Origin: Micavibrio aeruginosavorus EPB
GTDB lineage: Bacteria > Pseudomonadota > Alphaproteobacteria > Micavibrionales > Micavibrionaceae
Reading direction: 5' to 3'
Length of the DNA stretch: 64,000 nucleotides
Assembly: GCF_000348745.1 (NCBI RefSeq)
Contig: NC_020812.1
Coordinates: 1 to 64,000, forward strand
A program made the translations under genes and the position numbers. Below the pieces are notes generated by a model that saw only the letters and a program-made list of their open reading frames with translations, was not told the origin of the DNA and ran no database searches. Of the stretch, positions 52,239 to 60,881 are shown in pieces (the stretch's first letter is position 1; each line of letters starts with the position of its first letter).

Positions 52239-52507
52239 TTTTAAAACCCCATTGATCTTGAACTCTCAAAGCCCGTCCCCCGACGAACACCCCCACCATG
52301 GACCAGCGGGGGTGAAAAAGAGGTTAACGGGGGGTGTGGAGCGAAAAATACAAGGGTTTCTGCGGGGTTTTGGCTTTGCGTCGGGTGGGTTTTGTGGAAG
52401 GATAATGATGTATTTTAGGTTGTTTGGGGCCATGGCTGTCGGAGATTTCTTGGTTTTTTGTGCGCCCCTTTGTTTGCCGCCGATTTTATTGAATTAAAGG
52501 TACGGTT

Positions 52508-53434
52508 TTGGAAAAAAAGAATCGCGAGATCGCATTTGTGATGGGTCTGCTTTGGGGGTTAAAGCCCTCGGATCAATCTATTGTTGAAGCGTTCTGCTAT
52601 CATATTCCGAATGATGAAGTTCATGTGAGCGTGAAGGCGAATAGCGCGAATGAACAATTCTACAAATCTCTACAGAAAATAAATTTAGCAACAGAATATT
52701 CCGCCGTCGTTACCGATGGGGTGAATATATCGAATTTTGTTTTATGCGCCGCAGCTCGTCCAGTTCTATCGGCAAGTTTGGAGCGTATAAAAAATATGCG
52801 TGACCAGCAATTTCCTGAAGACGCAATGCTATCCAGCGAACTCTACAAAATGCTCAAAAAATATGAAGCGGAAAAAGAAATTCATGCGATTAACAAGCTT
52901 GTTTCTTTTACTGTGGCGGGCATTGAGGCGCGAGTAAAAGAAGTAAGTGAAACTTCTAACACATCATCGGCACCCCTCTGGATCGTGATTCTTCGTAATG
53001 TTGCTTTGTCAGCTATTGCGGGCGCTTTGTTTGGATGTTTTTTATTCTCATTGCTTTGGGTTCTTCCCGAGCGGGCAGCGAATGCCGATACCATGGAATT
53101 GATCAAGATTTTCCTGACATCCCCCGTTCTTCTAATTTACATCATGCCGCTTTTTGTTCCTCTGGTTGGTGTGGCATGTGCCGTTGGGGTTTTGTTCCAA
53201 AAAAGCATTCAGCGGCATCTTCTTTTATGGTGTTGTGGCGCGCCTGTTTTCGTCTGGTTGACAGTTGTTGCGATTTTGAACTATTCCCCACACAATGAAT
53301 ATTACAGTCAATATGCTTGGTTCGAGCGGTTTTTGATGGATATACAAAATCCAGAACACTATATTTTTCTATTGTCTTCTGCGTTTTCATCCTTCGTTTT
53401 TTATAAATTGTCTTCCAAAGGTTTCAAATGGTAG
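52508..53434 (+). CDS. AT-rich orphan membrane protein
   Basis: The 308-residue product has a soluble N-terminal half (helical, KSLQKINLATEYSAVVTDG onward) and three or four membrane helices from about 155 (WIVILRNVALSAIAGALFGC, LIYIMPLFVPLVGVACAVGV, LLLWCCGAPVFVWLTVVAIL and a C-terminal one). Its DNA is near 42% GC, against 55-58% around it, and it starts from TTG with AAAGG upstream. This points to recent transfer or a special expression need. Its end overlaps comM by seven nt, giving the same transcript a possible path. No relative recognised; could be an immunity or phage-linked protein, but that is a guess. Confidence 0.7.
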   Translation: MEKKNREIAFVMGLLWGLKPSDQSIVEAFCYHIPNDEVHVSVKANSANEQFYKSLQKINLATEYSAVVTDGVNISNFVLCAAARPVLSASLERIKNMRDQQFPEDAMLSSELYKMLKKYEAEKEIHAINKLVSFTVAGIEARVKEVSETSNTSSAPLWIVILRNVALSAIAGALFGCFLFSLLWVLPERAANADTMELIKIFLTSPVLLIYIMPLFVPLVGVACAVGVLFQKSIQRHLLLWCCGAPVFVWLTVVAILNYSPHNEYYSQYAWFERFLMDIQNPEHYIFLLSSAFSSFVFYKLSSKGFKW

Positions 53435-54978
53435 CCCGCGTTCAAACCGTTGCTTTTCATGGCGTTGATGTCTGTCCTGTGGATGTGCAGGTGCAGATAT
53501 CGTCGGGGTTGCCGTCTTTCACCATTGTTGGTTTGCCGGACAAGGCCGTGGGGGAAAGCCGCGAGCGGGTGCGGGCGGCGTTGCATGCGTTGGGGTTGTC
53601 GTTGCCGCCGAAAAAATTGACGGTCAATCTGGCTCCCGCCGATCTGGCGAAGGAAGGGTCGCATTACGATTTGCCGATTGCGTTGGGTGTGCTGGCCGCG
53701 ATGGATGTGTTGCCGCGCGATGAATTGGCCAATGCGCTGGTGCTGGGTGAATTGTCGCTGGATGGTGGTATTCGGTCCGTGGCGGGTGTCTTGCCCGCGG
53801 CGTTGCATGCGGGGGCGAATGACAATCGATTGATCTGCCCGGCGTCGTGTGGTGGTGAGGCCGCGTGGGCGGGGGAACATCTGGATATTCTGGCCCCCGG
53901 CGATCTGTTGCAATTGATCAATCATATGAAGGGCACACAGGTGCTGACCCGTCCGACCGCGCGCATCGCGGCGGCGAATGATGGCGCACGGTTTATGGGC
54001 CCCGATCTGGCGCAGGTGCGGGGGCAGGAAACGGCGCGTCGTGCGCTCGAGATCACGGCGGCGGGTGGGCATAATTTATTGATGTCCGGGCCGCCGGGAT
54101 CGGGCAAATCATTGCTGGCGGCATGTCTGGCGGGCATTTTGCCGCCGCTGAGCCCGCGTGAAGCGCTGGAAATTTCCATGATCCATTCATTGGCGGGCAC
54201 GTTGCCTGATGGTGGGCTGGTGCAGATGCGCCCGTTCCGCGACCCGCATCATTCGGCGTCGTTGCCCGCGCTGGTCGGTGGTGGGGCCAAGGCGAAGCCG
54301 GGGGAAATTTCACTGGCGCATAATGGCGTTCTGTTTCTGGATGAGCTGCCGGAATTTGCACGCCAGACTTTGGAATCGTTACGCCAGCCATTGGAAACCG
54401 GGCAGGCCGTGGTCGCCCGCGCCAACCACCATGTGACGTACCCCGCGCGGGTGCAGGTGGTGGCGGCGTTGAACCCATGCCGGTGCGGATATCTGGGCGA
54501 CCCCAGCCGCGAATGCACGAAAGCGCCGCGCTGTGGCGGGGATTATCAGGCGAAAATGTCGGGCCCGTTGCTGGACCGTTTTGATCTGCGCATCGACATG
54601 CCCGCCGTGGCGCTGGCGGATCTACAAGGCAACCAGCCGGGTGGTGAAGATTCTAAAACCGTCGCGGCGCGGGTGCTGCGCGCACGGCAGGTGCAGGCGG
54701 CCCGGTATGACGGGCGGGCGGAGATCAGCCCGACAGGGTTAAATGCGCATATATCCGGCGCGAAACTTGAAGACATTGTGGCCCTGGATGATGCGGCGCG
54801 TGCCATGGCGTTGAAAGCGGCGGAGGCGATGAAATTATCCGCGCGCGGCTGGCACCGTTTATTGCGCGTGGCGCGCACGATTGCCGATCTGGATGGGGCC
54901 GGGGATCGCGGCGTGGACACGGCCCATGTGGCCGAGGCGCTGTCGTATCGGCATATGGGGCATATGAACGGGGCGTGA
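53428..54978 (+). CDS. comM: YifB/ComM-family Mg-chelatase-like AAA+ ATPase
   Basis: The 516-residue protein has the YifB/ComM layout: an N-terminal Lon-protease-like domain (VDVCPVDVQVQISSGLPSFTIVG and GDKAVGESRERV-like LPDKAVGESRERVRAALHAL), then an AAA+ Mg-chelatase domain with P-loop GPPGSGKS, Walker B LFLDELPEF and a Zn-like Cys set (CRCGYLGDPSRECTKAPRC). ComM is a hexameric helicase that drives branch migration in natural transformation. Whether this strain is competent cannot be seen. Its start overlaps the AT-rich gene by seven nt, preceded by AAAGG. Symbol reflects family, not proven function. Confidence 0.93.
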   Translation: MVARVQTVAFHGVDVCPVDVQVQISSGLPSFTIVGLPDKAVGESRERVRAALHALGLSLPPKKLTVNLAPADLAKEGSHYDLPIALGVLAAMDVLPRDELANALVLGELSLDGGIRSVAGVLPAALHAGANDNRLICPASCGGEAAWAGEHLDILAPGDLLQLINHMKGTQVLTRPTARIAAANDGARFMGPDLAQVRGQETARRALEITAAGGHNLLMSGPPGSGKSLLAACLAGILPPLSPREALEISMIHSLAGTLPDGGLVQMRPFRDPHHSASLPALVGGGAKAKPGEISLAHNGVLFLDELPEFARQTLESLRQPLETGQAVVARANHHVTYPARVQVVAALNPCRCGYLGDPSRECTKAPRCGGDYQAKMSGPLLDRFDLRIDMPAVALADLQGNQPGGEDSKTVAARVLRARQVQAARYDGRAEISPTGLNAHISGAKLEDIVALDDAARAMALKAAEAMKLSARGWHRLLRVARTIADLDGAGDRGVDTAHVAEALSYRHMGHMNGA

Positions 54979-55017
54979 AATTTGACGGCGACCTTGTTTT
55001 TCCTCTACCGTCAAAAT

Positions 55018-55650
55018 ATGGGACATCGCACGGATAAACATCAAAAACTCACCCGCCTGTTTGGCTTGGTGGCGGCCGCGCCGGATGGGGCGGTGGTGTT
55101 GAGCCGTTCTGGCATCATGCTGGCCCCGGTGTTGCACGATCTGGCGGCGGGGGTGGATGGGGATGCGTTGTTTGCCCGTCATCCCGGCATCAAACCCGAA
55201 GAAATCAAAACGGCTCTGGCCTATCACGCGCGCTTCGGCGATGACCCGGCGCATCCACGTGATTTGCCCGCAGGACCAAAAGCCGTGTTGCTGGATGAAA
55301 ATATTCCCTACACGCTGTTGCCGCAAATGATCCGCGATTTTGGTGTGTGTTCGCATGTCGAGGCCGAAGGGTTGTCGCGCCAAAATCTGGCGCCGCATAA
55401 CCGTGTCCATGCCAAGGCGCTGGATGCGCTGATCTGCACCCGCGCGGTGCAGGACCAGTTCGCGGCGATCGTGACGCAGGACAGTGACTTTCTGGCCATG
55501 ATCAAAAATCCCGACCATCCGGTGCATGGTCTGCATGTGGTGATGATCCGGGATGCGCGCGATCCCGTGGCGGATGTTCTGGCCCGCAATGCCAATACGA
55601 TCCGGACGGTGGTGGCCAAACGGGTGCCGGGCCTGACCTATCTGACCTGA
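55018..55650 (+). CDS. DUF433-like plus DUF5615-like (PIN-like) fusion protein
   Basis: The 210-residue protein looks like two toxin-antitoxin halves in one chain. Residues 25-72 (SRSGIMLAPVLHDLAAGVDGD and ARHPGIKPEEIKTALAYHARF) resemble the DUF433 helix pattern of antitoxins. From 89 on the sequence resembles the PIN-like DUF5615 toxin fold: LLDENIPYTLL with Asp93, Asp136 in ALDALI, and Asp155/Asp157 in VTQDSDF, the usual acidic metal-binding set. In known loci these are separate adjacent genes. Start ATG 55018 is used; TTG 54982 is possible. It lies 40 nt after comM and could share its transcript. Recognition is from memory of motifs. Confidence 0.65.
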   Translation: MGHRTDKHQKLTRLFGLVAAAPDGAVVLSRSGIMLAPVLHDLAAGVDGDALFARHPGIKPEEIKTALAYHARFGDDPAHPRDLPAGPKAVLLDENIPYTLLPQMIRDFGVCSHVEAEGLSRQNLAPHNRVHAKALDALICTRAVQDQFAAIVTQDSDFLAMIKNPDHPVHGLHVVMIRDARDPVADVLARNANTIRTVVAKRVPGLTYLT

Positions 55651-55706
55651 TTCGTTCGGCCCTGTTTTTTCTCCTAATTAATTGAAAAGGCTTAAATTTT
55701 AAGCCC

Positions 55707-55734
55707 TTGACCCCGGGTGGGGTTGGGGTAAAAT
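55707..55734 (+). promoter_or_regulatory. Sigma70-type promoter of the gene at 55805
   Basis: TTGACC (55707-55712) and TAAAAT (55729-55734) are 16 nt apart. A transcription start near 55741 would leave a 64-nt AT-rich leader with AAAAGGG before the GTG start. Confidence 0.6.
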
Positions 55735-55804
55735 CGTTGTCATATTAAGAGTATTTTAGGGCCTTAAGGCCTATGATCTTATGAAATATAAATAAAAGGG
55801 TGTT

Positions 55805-56890
55805 GTGGTGGGTGTTTTAGCCGGACAATTCAATCAGATAGACGGTCTGCGCGGCGCGGAGGCTGGTGTGATTCACATGCGGTCTGCGGATCTGCATGGG
55901 GACCTTCATTCCGACCTGAACGGGCTTGATGATGTCAACGCATCGATGGATGCGCAGGTGAATGTAACACCCTCACCCATGGCGTCCTTTGCCAGTGTGT
56001 TTGCCCCGGCGGCGATGGGCACGGGCCAGACCCAGACTGCGCAAACGCAAGACAACATGCGCGATCTCAAACAACAATTCACAGCGCTGACCACGACCAG
56101 CGCGATCTGGAATCCGACACAGAAACTGAACAACGATCAGGTGGCGAAGGGTGTTGAAACCAACCGCGCCGAAGGTCACGCCAAAGCCAACACCGCGACA
56201 CAGGCGCAGGACAATATTCGCGAACAGGCTGCCGACCTGACCAAGCGCATGAACGCGCTGGATGCCGGCAATGACGGCCCCAGCGGCATGAACCAACCGG
56301 GTGGGCTGGGTGCGTTTGTTGCGGGCGAAGCCAAGGGCGCCGCCGCCGTGGCCGCCGTATCAACGGTCAGCCCGACCGCCGGGGCCGCGTTGGCCACCAT
56401 TCAACTGGTATCCATGATGGGCCGCGGCACGTTCGGTATGATGAACCAGGGCGATTTGATTACGACGAAAGTGGACCGCAAGGGCCATGCGGTCGATGCT
56501 GGTTATGGTCGCGGTGATTCCGCACCGTCATCTCCGGCCGGTCCGCAACAAAACGCCGCCCAGCCGCAATCGCAAACCATGTTCAATCAGATGAGCAAAG
56601 GCCCGGGCTTTGGTGATCCGAAAGCGATGATGGATATGGATGAGGGCCGTGTCGGCCTGTCCGGTGCGGGCCTGCGTGATGTTGCCCGCATCAACATTGA
56701 ACAAACACCGGCCATGAAGGCGTATGAAAGCATGCGTCTGGATGGGGTGAATGTCGCCAAACTGCACGAAGCCCGCCAGCAAAATGGCATTGCCGCCGAT
56801 GCAGATAACGTGGCCAAGGCCAATGCATTGAGCCTCGAAGATCCAGCGATGCGTGGGCAGGCTATGCGCATGTCTGGCGCGATGATGTAA
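55805..56890 (+). CDS. Unknown Ala/Gln/Met-rich protein with its own promoter
   Basis: The 361-residue protein contains no Cys and has low-complexity stretches rich in Ala, Gln, Asn and Met. The first 110 residues are polar; a helical GAFVAGEAKGAAAVAAVSTVSPTAGAAL segment near 170-200 may be mildly hydrophobic, and the C-terminus is amphipathic with QMSKGPGFGDPKAMMDMDEG. No signal peptide is evident, so it may be cytosolic or exported by a non-Sec route. A GTG start with AAAAGGG fits. A terminator-like hairpin follows at 56904. No known family recognised; composition recalls surface or secreted effectors, without proof. Confidence 0.62.
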   Translation: MVGVLAGQFNQIDGLRGAEAGVIHMRSADLHGDLHSDLNGLDDVNASMDAQVNVTPSPMASFASVFAPAAMGTGQTQTAQTQDNMRDLKQQFTALTTTSAIWNPTQKLNNDQVAKGVETNRAEGHAKANTATQAQDNIREQAADLTKRMNALDAGNDGPSGMNQPGGLGAFVAGEAKGAAAVAAVSTVSPTAGAALATIQLVSMMGRGTFGMMNQGDLITTKVDRKGHAVDAGYGRGDSAPSSPAGPQQNAAQPQSQTMFNQMSKGPGFGDPKAMMDMDEGRVGLSGAGLRDVARINIEQTPAMKAYESMRLDGVNVAKLHEARQQNGIAADADNVAKANALSLEDPAMRGQAMRMSGAMM

Positions 56891-56903
56891 CACGCTTTGT
56901 GAA

Positions 56904-56926
56904 ACGGCCTGCAAAGGCCGTCTTTC
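56904..56926 (+). terminator. Terminator-like hairpin after the gene at 55805
   Basis: ACGGCCT (56904-56910) pairs with AGGCCGT (56915-56921) around GCAA, then CTTTCT. Confidence 0.6.
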
Positions 56927-57070
56927 TGCGCGTGTGGTTCTTGAAAACCATTATTTCCGACCCATTTTCCCGTGCGCATGCTTTTGTGCCAGGTATCACA
57001 CTGGCTGTACAATGACGGGCGCGCCCTGTAATGTTGCCCCCTACACAATGAAAGATTGATTGAAAGACCG

Positions 57071-57700
57071 ATGACCACTGATACGATTCAAACGAAAACC
57101 CTCTCCCAAAAACCGCGCCACCCCATTCGTAATGTCTGTGTCTATTGCGGCGCGTCGTCGAATGTCGCGCAGGTGCATAAAGACACCGCATGGGCGCTGG
57201 GGCGTGCGTTGGGCGAGGCTGGAATGCAACTGGTGTATGGCGGTGGTCGTGTTGGCCTGATGGGCCTGGTTGCGAAATCGACGATGGAACATGGCGGCAC
57301 CGCCGTGGGCATCATTCCGCATCACATTGAAACACGCGAAGAAAAATACACCGAATTGACCGAACTGCACGTCGTGGATTCCATGCACGAACGCAAGCAA
57401 ATGATGGTCGACCGGGCCGATGCTTTTGTGGTTCTCAGTGGCGGTCTGGGCACGCTGGATGAATTTTTTGAAATCATGACATGGCGGCAACTGGGCCTGC
57501 ATGACAAACCCGTCGTGTTGTTGAACGTCAATAATTTCTGGACCCCGCTTTTGTCCCTGATTGATCACATGATCAATAACGGGTTTGCGCGCGAATCCGA
57601 TCGGGCGGGCCTGATGGTCGCGGACCGGGTCGAGGCCGTCATGGCCGCCCTGCACTACGCCCCGCCGGAAACGATGGATGCGCAGTCGGGTTTGATCTAA
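57071..57700 (+). CDS. LOG-family Rossmann-fold phosphoribohydrolase (TIGR00730 type)
   Basis: The 209-residue protein matches the LOG family: VCVYCGASS at the start of the Rossmann fold, LVYGGGRVGLMGLVA, ERKQMMVDRADAFVVL and the signature SGGLGTLDEFFEIMTW. LOG enzymes release free cytokinin bases from riboside 5'-monophosphates in plants; bacterial forms hydrolyse nucleoside monophosphates such as AMP. It should act in the cytosol. ATG 57071 was chosen over a TTG at 57056; GAAAGA lies upstream. It stands alone between terminator-like elements. The name LOG alone does not tell its physiological substrate. Confidence 0.92.
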   Translation: MTTDTIQTKTLSQKPRHPIRNVCVYCGASSNVAQVHKDTAWALGRALGEAGMQLVYGGGRVGLMGLVAKSTMEHGGTAVGIIPHHIETREEKYTELTELHVVDSMHERKQMMVDRADAFVVLSGGLGTLDEFFEIMTWRQLGLHDKPVVLLNVNNFWTPLLSLIDHMINNGFARESDRAGLMVADRVEAVMAALHYAPPETMDAQSGLI

Positions 57701-57985
57701 AAGATCATTTACAAAGCCCCCTCCCTCTGGGAGGGGAAATAAGAAAAAAGCGTAGTATCAATCGGGGGTCTCGAAAGCGTCCGATAAATCATACGGGATC
57801 CTGTGCCTTTGCACGGTGTTCTGAATTTATGAAAAATGTTATGAATCAGGTTGTTAAGCCCCTGTTAAGGCCCTGTCTGCCATGATGGGGAAGGTCCGTT
57901 TCGCAGATTGCATCCTTTGATGCGGCGGGCCCGACTGGTACCATATTCTTCTTCGTTTCATCTTTTTAATTCAGGATCGAACCGC
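57701..57985. other. Intergenic stretch with short GC palindrome
   Basis: CCCCTCCCTCTGGGAGGGG (57717-57735) resembles an arm of the family 2 inverted repeats and may act as a weak terminator. The rest, about 250 nt before the GGDEF gene, shows no clear promoter or RNA. Confidence 0.35.
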
Positions 57986-59041
57986 GTGAACTATCCGCAC
58001 GAAGCACATCAGGCCCGGGAATTTGCCGAAAAAGCCATGACGCGCATCCTCGACGAAGGATTGGCGCCGTCACCGGATATTTACGAGCTGTGGTACGTCT
58101 ACTATGCCGGGATTAGCCCGGAGGTGACGCGCGCGCTGGATATTCTGGTGTCCAACCGTCAGAAAATTACCGAAGATCGCTGCCGCGATCTGCATACCCG
58201 TTTCCTGAGCGATGCGCGGAACGAGGAAATGATCCGCCGCGCCGGCGATCAGGTGAAGGCCACGATCAAGAACGTGACCGGTGCCGTGCGCGATGTGAAA
58301 AACGCCACAACGTCCTATAGCGGCACGTTGGAAGATGTCTCCAGAAAAATGGGATCGGCGAAAACGGTCGATGAAATGCGGTCACTGGTCACCAACGTGA
58401 TGGGCGACACGCAAAAAATGCTAGAACATAACCACAAGCTGGAACATGAACTGGAACAATCCTCCACCTTGATGGAAGAATTGCAACGCGATCTGGAACA
58501 GGTGCGGAAAGAAGCGATGACCGACGGTCTGACCGGCCTCGCCAACCGCAAGGCGTTTGACGCCGCGCTCGACCGCGTCAGCAGCGACATGCAAAGCGAA
58601 CAGGGATCATTCACCTTGTTGATGGTCGATATCGACCACTTCAAATCTTTCAACGACAATTATGGTCACCAGGTGGGGGACCAGGTGTTGCGCCTTGTCG
58701 CCCGCACCCTGATCGAAGGGGTGAAGGGCAAGGACATTGCAGCCCGTTACGGCGGCGAAGAATTTGCGATTATCCTGCCCGATACGAATTTGACCGCGGG
58801 TGTGGCCGTTGGAAATAACCTGCGCAAGGCGGTTGCGACCAAAGACGTGATCAACCGCACCACGGGTGAAAAACTGGGTCGTATCACCATGTCTGTCGGC
58901 GTGGCCGAATATATTAACGGTGAAAATATGACGGACCTGATCGAACGGGCTGATGCCGCGCTATACACGGCGAAACATAATGGTCGCAACCAGGTTGCCG
59001 CCGCGCCAACCCCGATGGGCAAGCGCAGTACCGGGGCCTGA
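57986..59041 (+). CDS. GGDEF diguanylate cyclase with degenerate I-site
   Basis: The 351-residue protein makes c-di-GMP from two GTP. The active-site loop RYGGEEF occupies 254-260, with metal-binding Asp in LLMVDIDHFKSFND. The inhibitory I-site, normally RxxD five residues before GGEEF, reads KGKD (247-250), so product inhibition may be weaker. The N-terminal 170 residues are helical (REFAEKAMTRILDEGLAPSPDIYELWYVYYAG, then coiled-coil ELEQSSTLMEELQRDLEQV), as in cytosolic alphaproteobacterial diguanylate cyclases. GTG 57986 gives this family's start; the in-frame upstream starts add non-conserved residues. No membrane helix. Terminator follows. Confidence 0.92.
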   Translation: MNYPHEAHQAREFAEKAMTRILDEGLAPSPDIYELWYVYYAGISPEVTRALDILVSNRQKITEDRCRDLHTRFLSDARNEEMIRRAGDQVKATIKNVTGAVRDVKNATTSYSGTLEDVSRKMGSAKTVDEMRSLVTNVMGDTQKMLEHNHKLEHELEQSSTLMEELQRDLEQVRKEAMTDGLTGLANRKAFDAALDRVSSDMQSEQGSFTLLMVDIDHFKSFNDNYGHQVGDQVLRLVARTLIEGVKGKDIAARYGGEEFAIILPDTNLTAGVAVGNNLRKAVATKDVINRTTGEKLGRITMSVGVAEYINGENMTDLIERADAALYTAKHNGRNQVAAAPTPMGKRSTGA

Positions 59042-59075
59042 ACCACCGCTTCGCAATCATCAATTCAATAGTCAT

Positions 59076-59107
59076 AGGCCCGGCTTAGACCGGGCCTTGA
59101 TTTTTAT
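59076..59107 (+). terminator. Intrinsic terminator after the GGDEF gene
   Basis: AGGCCCGG (59076-59083) pairs with CCGGGCCT (59090-59097), loop CTTAGA, followed by TGATTTTT. Confidence 0.88.
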
Positions 59108-59238
59108 ATCCAAAAGGATAGATCACATTCCCGGCAGCGGGACATAGGTTATTTTAATCAAAGTCCTATAGAATAAAAAAACGGGGAATTGGGCGCGAAA
59201 ACTTTTAATGCCCCGGCGCGTATCTTTCAGTTGAGTAA

Positions 59239-60834
59239 ATGGTGATGGCATTCGGCCACGTCAAGAATCGGACGTTCTATCGCTGGGCTGCCTTAACTGT
59301 CTTTTTGATGGTTGCGATGCCGTCTCATGCCCATGCCGATTGTGCGGGGCCGGTTGGTGTTGCCGGGGATGTTATCTGGTCATCACCCGCCAATGTTCCG
59401 GCCTATTGTAATGGGACGAACTGGATCGCTTTTCCCAAGACGGAAAACCCACTCTCGTGGGGGAATCCATCCCTTTCAACCACATTGAACAATCCTGCCG
59501 TCGCGGCGGGTGATATTTTTGGCGTTGTTGTGGCCGCGTCAGATGAATTGATTGCCGTGGCCGCGCACCAGGATGATCCGGGCGGTGTTGCCAATGCTGG
59601 CTCTGTCTATGTGCTGGATGCGGGCACTGGAGCGCTTGTGTCCACCCTGAACAGCCCGACCCCGGCGGCGGAAGACTGGTTCGGGAATTCTGTCTCGATC
59701 TCTGGCGGGAAGGTTGCGGTTGCGGCGTACAAGGCTGACCCGGGCGGCGTATCCGGTGCGGGTTCGGCCTTCGTTTATGATGCGCGAACGGGTGCGCTTG
59801 TGCACACATTCAACAACCCGGAACCGGCCGATGATGACGGGTATGGGAATTCCCTGTCGATGTTTTCCGGCCTGCTGGCTGTGGGTACGCCGTATGACCA
59901 TGCCGGGGCCTATTTTGCTGATGGCACTGTGTATGTGTTCGATGTTGAAAGCGGTGCTCAGATCACTAAAATCAGCAATCCGACACCGGATAATGCCGAT
60001 TATTTCGGTGTTTTTGTATCTGGATCCGGGAACAAGTTGGCCATCGGTGCGCACCAGGACGATCCCGGCGGCGTGGCGAATGCCGGGTCTGTCTATATCT
60101 ATAACCCGCGCACAGGCGCGTTGCTCCGGACCATTTCCAATCCCGATCCGGCCCCGAATGACCTGTTTGGCATTTCGGTGTCACTGCATAAAAATATTCT
60201 GGCTGTTGGGGCGCCGTACAAAAGCCCGGGCGGCGTCAGCGCGGCGGGCGTTGCCTATGTGTTTAACGCAGAAACGGGCGCCTTGCTGGCGCAGTTAAAT
60301 AATCCAAACCCGTCCGCCAATGACAATTTTGGTTATTCCGTATCCGTCTATGGGCACCAAGTTCTGGTGGGGGCGTATCAGGACACGTCCGGCGGGGTGC
60401 CGGGGGCGGGGGCCGCTTACATCTTTGATGCGCACACCGGGGCTTTGCTTTCAACACTCGAAAACCCCGCGCCGACCAATGGGGATGGTTTTGGTATTTC
60501 TGTGTCCATGATTCATGCAAAGGCCGTCATTGGCGCGTATCAGGACAGTCCCGGTGGTCTTACGGGTGCCGGCATCGCGTATGTCTTTGAATCGGGCGCA
60601 CCCGTCGGGCCGTGTGCTTCTCCGGCCGGGCAAGCGGGTGATTTGCTTTACAGCTCCTCCCTCAATCTCTTGCAATATTGCGATGGAACGGCGTGGTATG
60701 CGGCGGGACCATATGGTGATGGCGGCGCGGGTTGTTCCGATCCCGTCGGCATTGCGGGGGACATTGTTTACAACAGCACGCACAATGTCCTGCAATATTG
60801 CGAAGGGGACAGCTGGGTCGGTATTGGACGATAA
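59239..60834 (+). CDS. Exported seven-bladed FG-GAP-like propeller with Cys-bounded modules
   Basis: The 531-residue protein has a signal peptide (WAALTVFLMVAMPSHAHA) and a mature region in three parts. Near the start is a Cys module (CAGPVGVAGDVIWSS... to YCNGTNW). Then come seven repeats of about 54 residues, each with FG(N/I/V)SVS, then LAVGA(H/Y)QD and a YVFDA.TGAL strand: the FG-GAP/integrin-type propeller. Last are two more Cys modules of about 30 residues (CASPAGQAGDLLYSS and CSDPVGIAGDIVYNS, both ending YC.G..W). The propeller would bind another protein or carbohydrate at the cell surface. I know no fixed family for this combination. Confidence 0.85.
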   Translation: MVMAFGHVKNRTFYRWAALTVFLMVAMPSHAHADCAGPVGVAGDVIWSSPANVPAYCNGTNWIAFPKTENPLSWGNPSLSTTLNNPAVAAGDIFGVVVAASDELIAVAAHQDDPGGVANAGSVYVLDAGTGALVSTLNSPTPAAEDWFGNSVSISGGKVAVAAYKADPGGVSGAGSAFVYDARTGALVHTFNNPEPADDDGYGNSLSMFSGLLAVGTPYDHAGAYFADGTVYVFDVESGAQITKISNPTPDNADYFGVFVSGSGNKLAIGAHQDDPGGVANAGSVYIYNPRTGALLRTISNPDPAPNDLFGISVSLHKNILAVGAPYKSPGGVSAAGVAYVFNAETGALLAQLNNPNPSANDNFGYSVSVYGHQVLVGAYQDTSGGVPGAGAAYIFDAHTGALLSTLENPAPTNGDGFGISVSMIHAKAVIGAYQDSPGGLTGAGIAYVFESGAPVGPCASPAGQAGDLLYSSSLNLLQYCDGTAWYAAGPYGDGGAGCSDPVGIAGDIVYNSTHNVLQYCEGDSWVGIGR

Positions 60835-60881
60835 ACGCCTTGCCTCTTGCCCCTGCGGAATTGCGCCATTAAGGTGGGCGC

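Noticed and set aside
52252-52497. An 81-codon + strand frame before the AT-rich orphan
   Set aside because: No ribosome site, mixed composition and no motif; the gap can equally hold the promoter of the gene at 52508.
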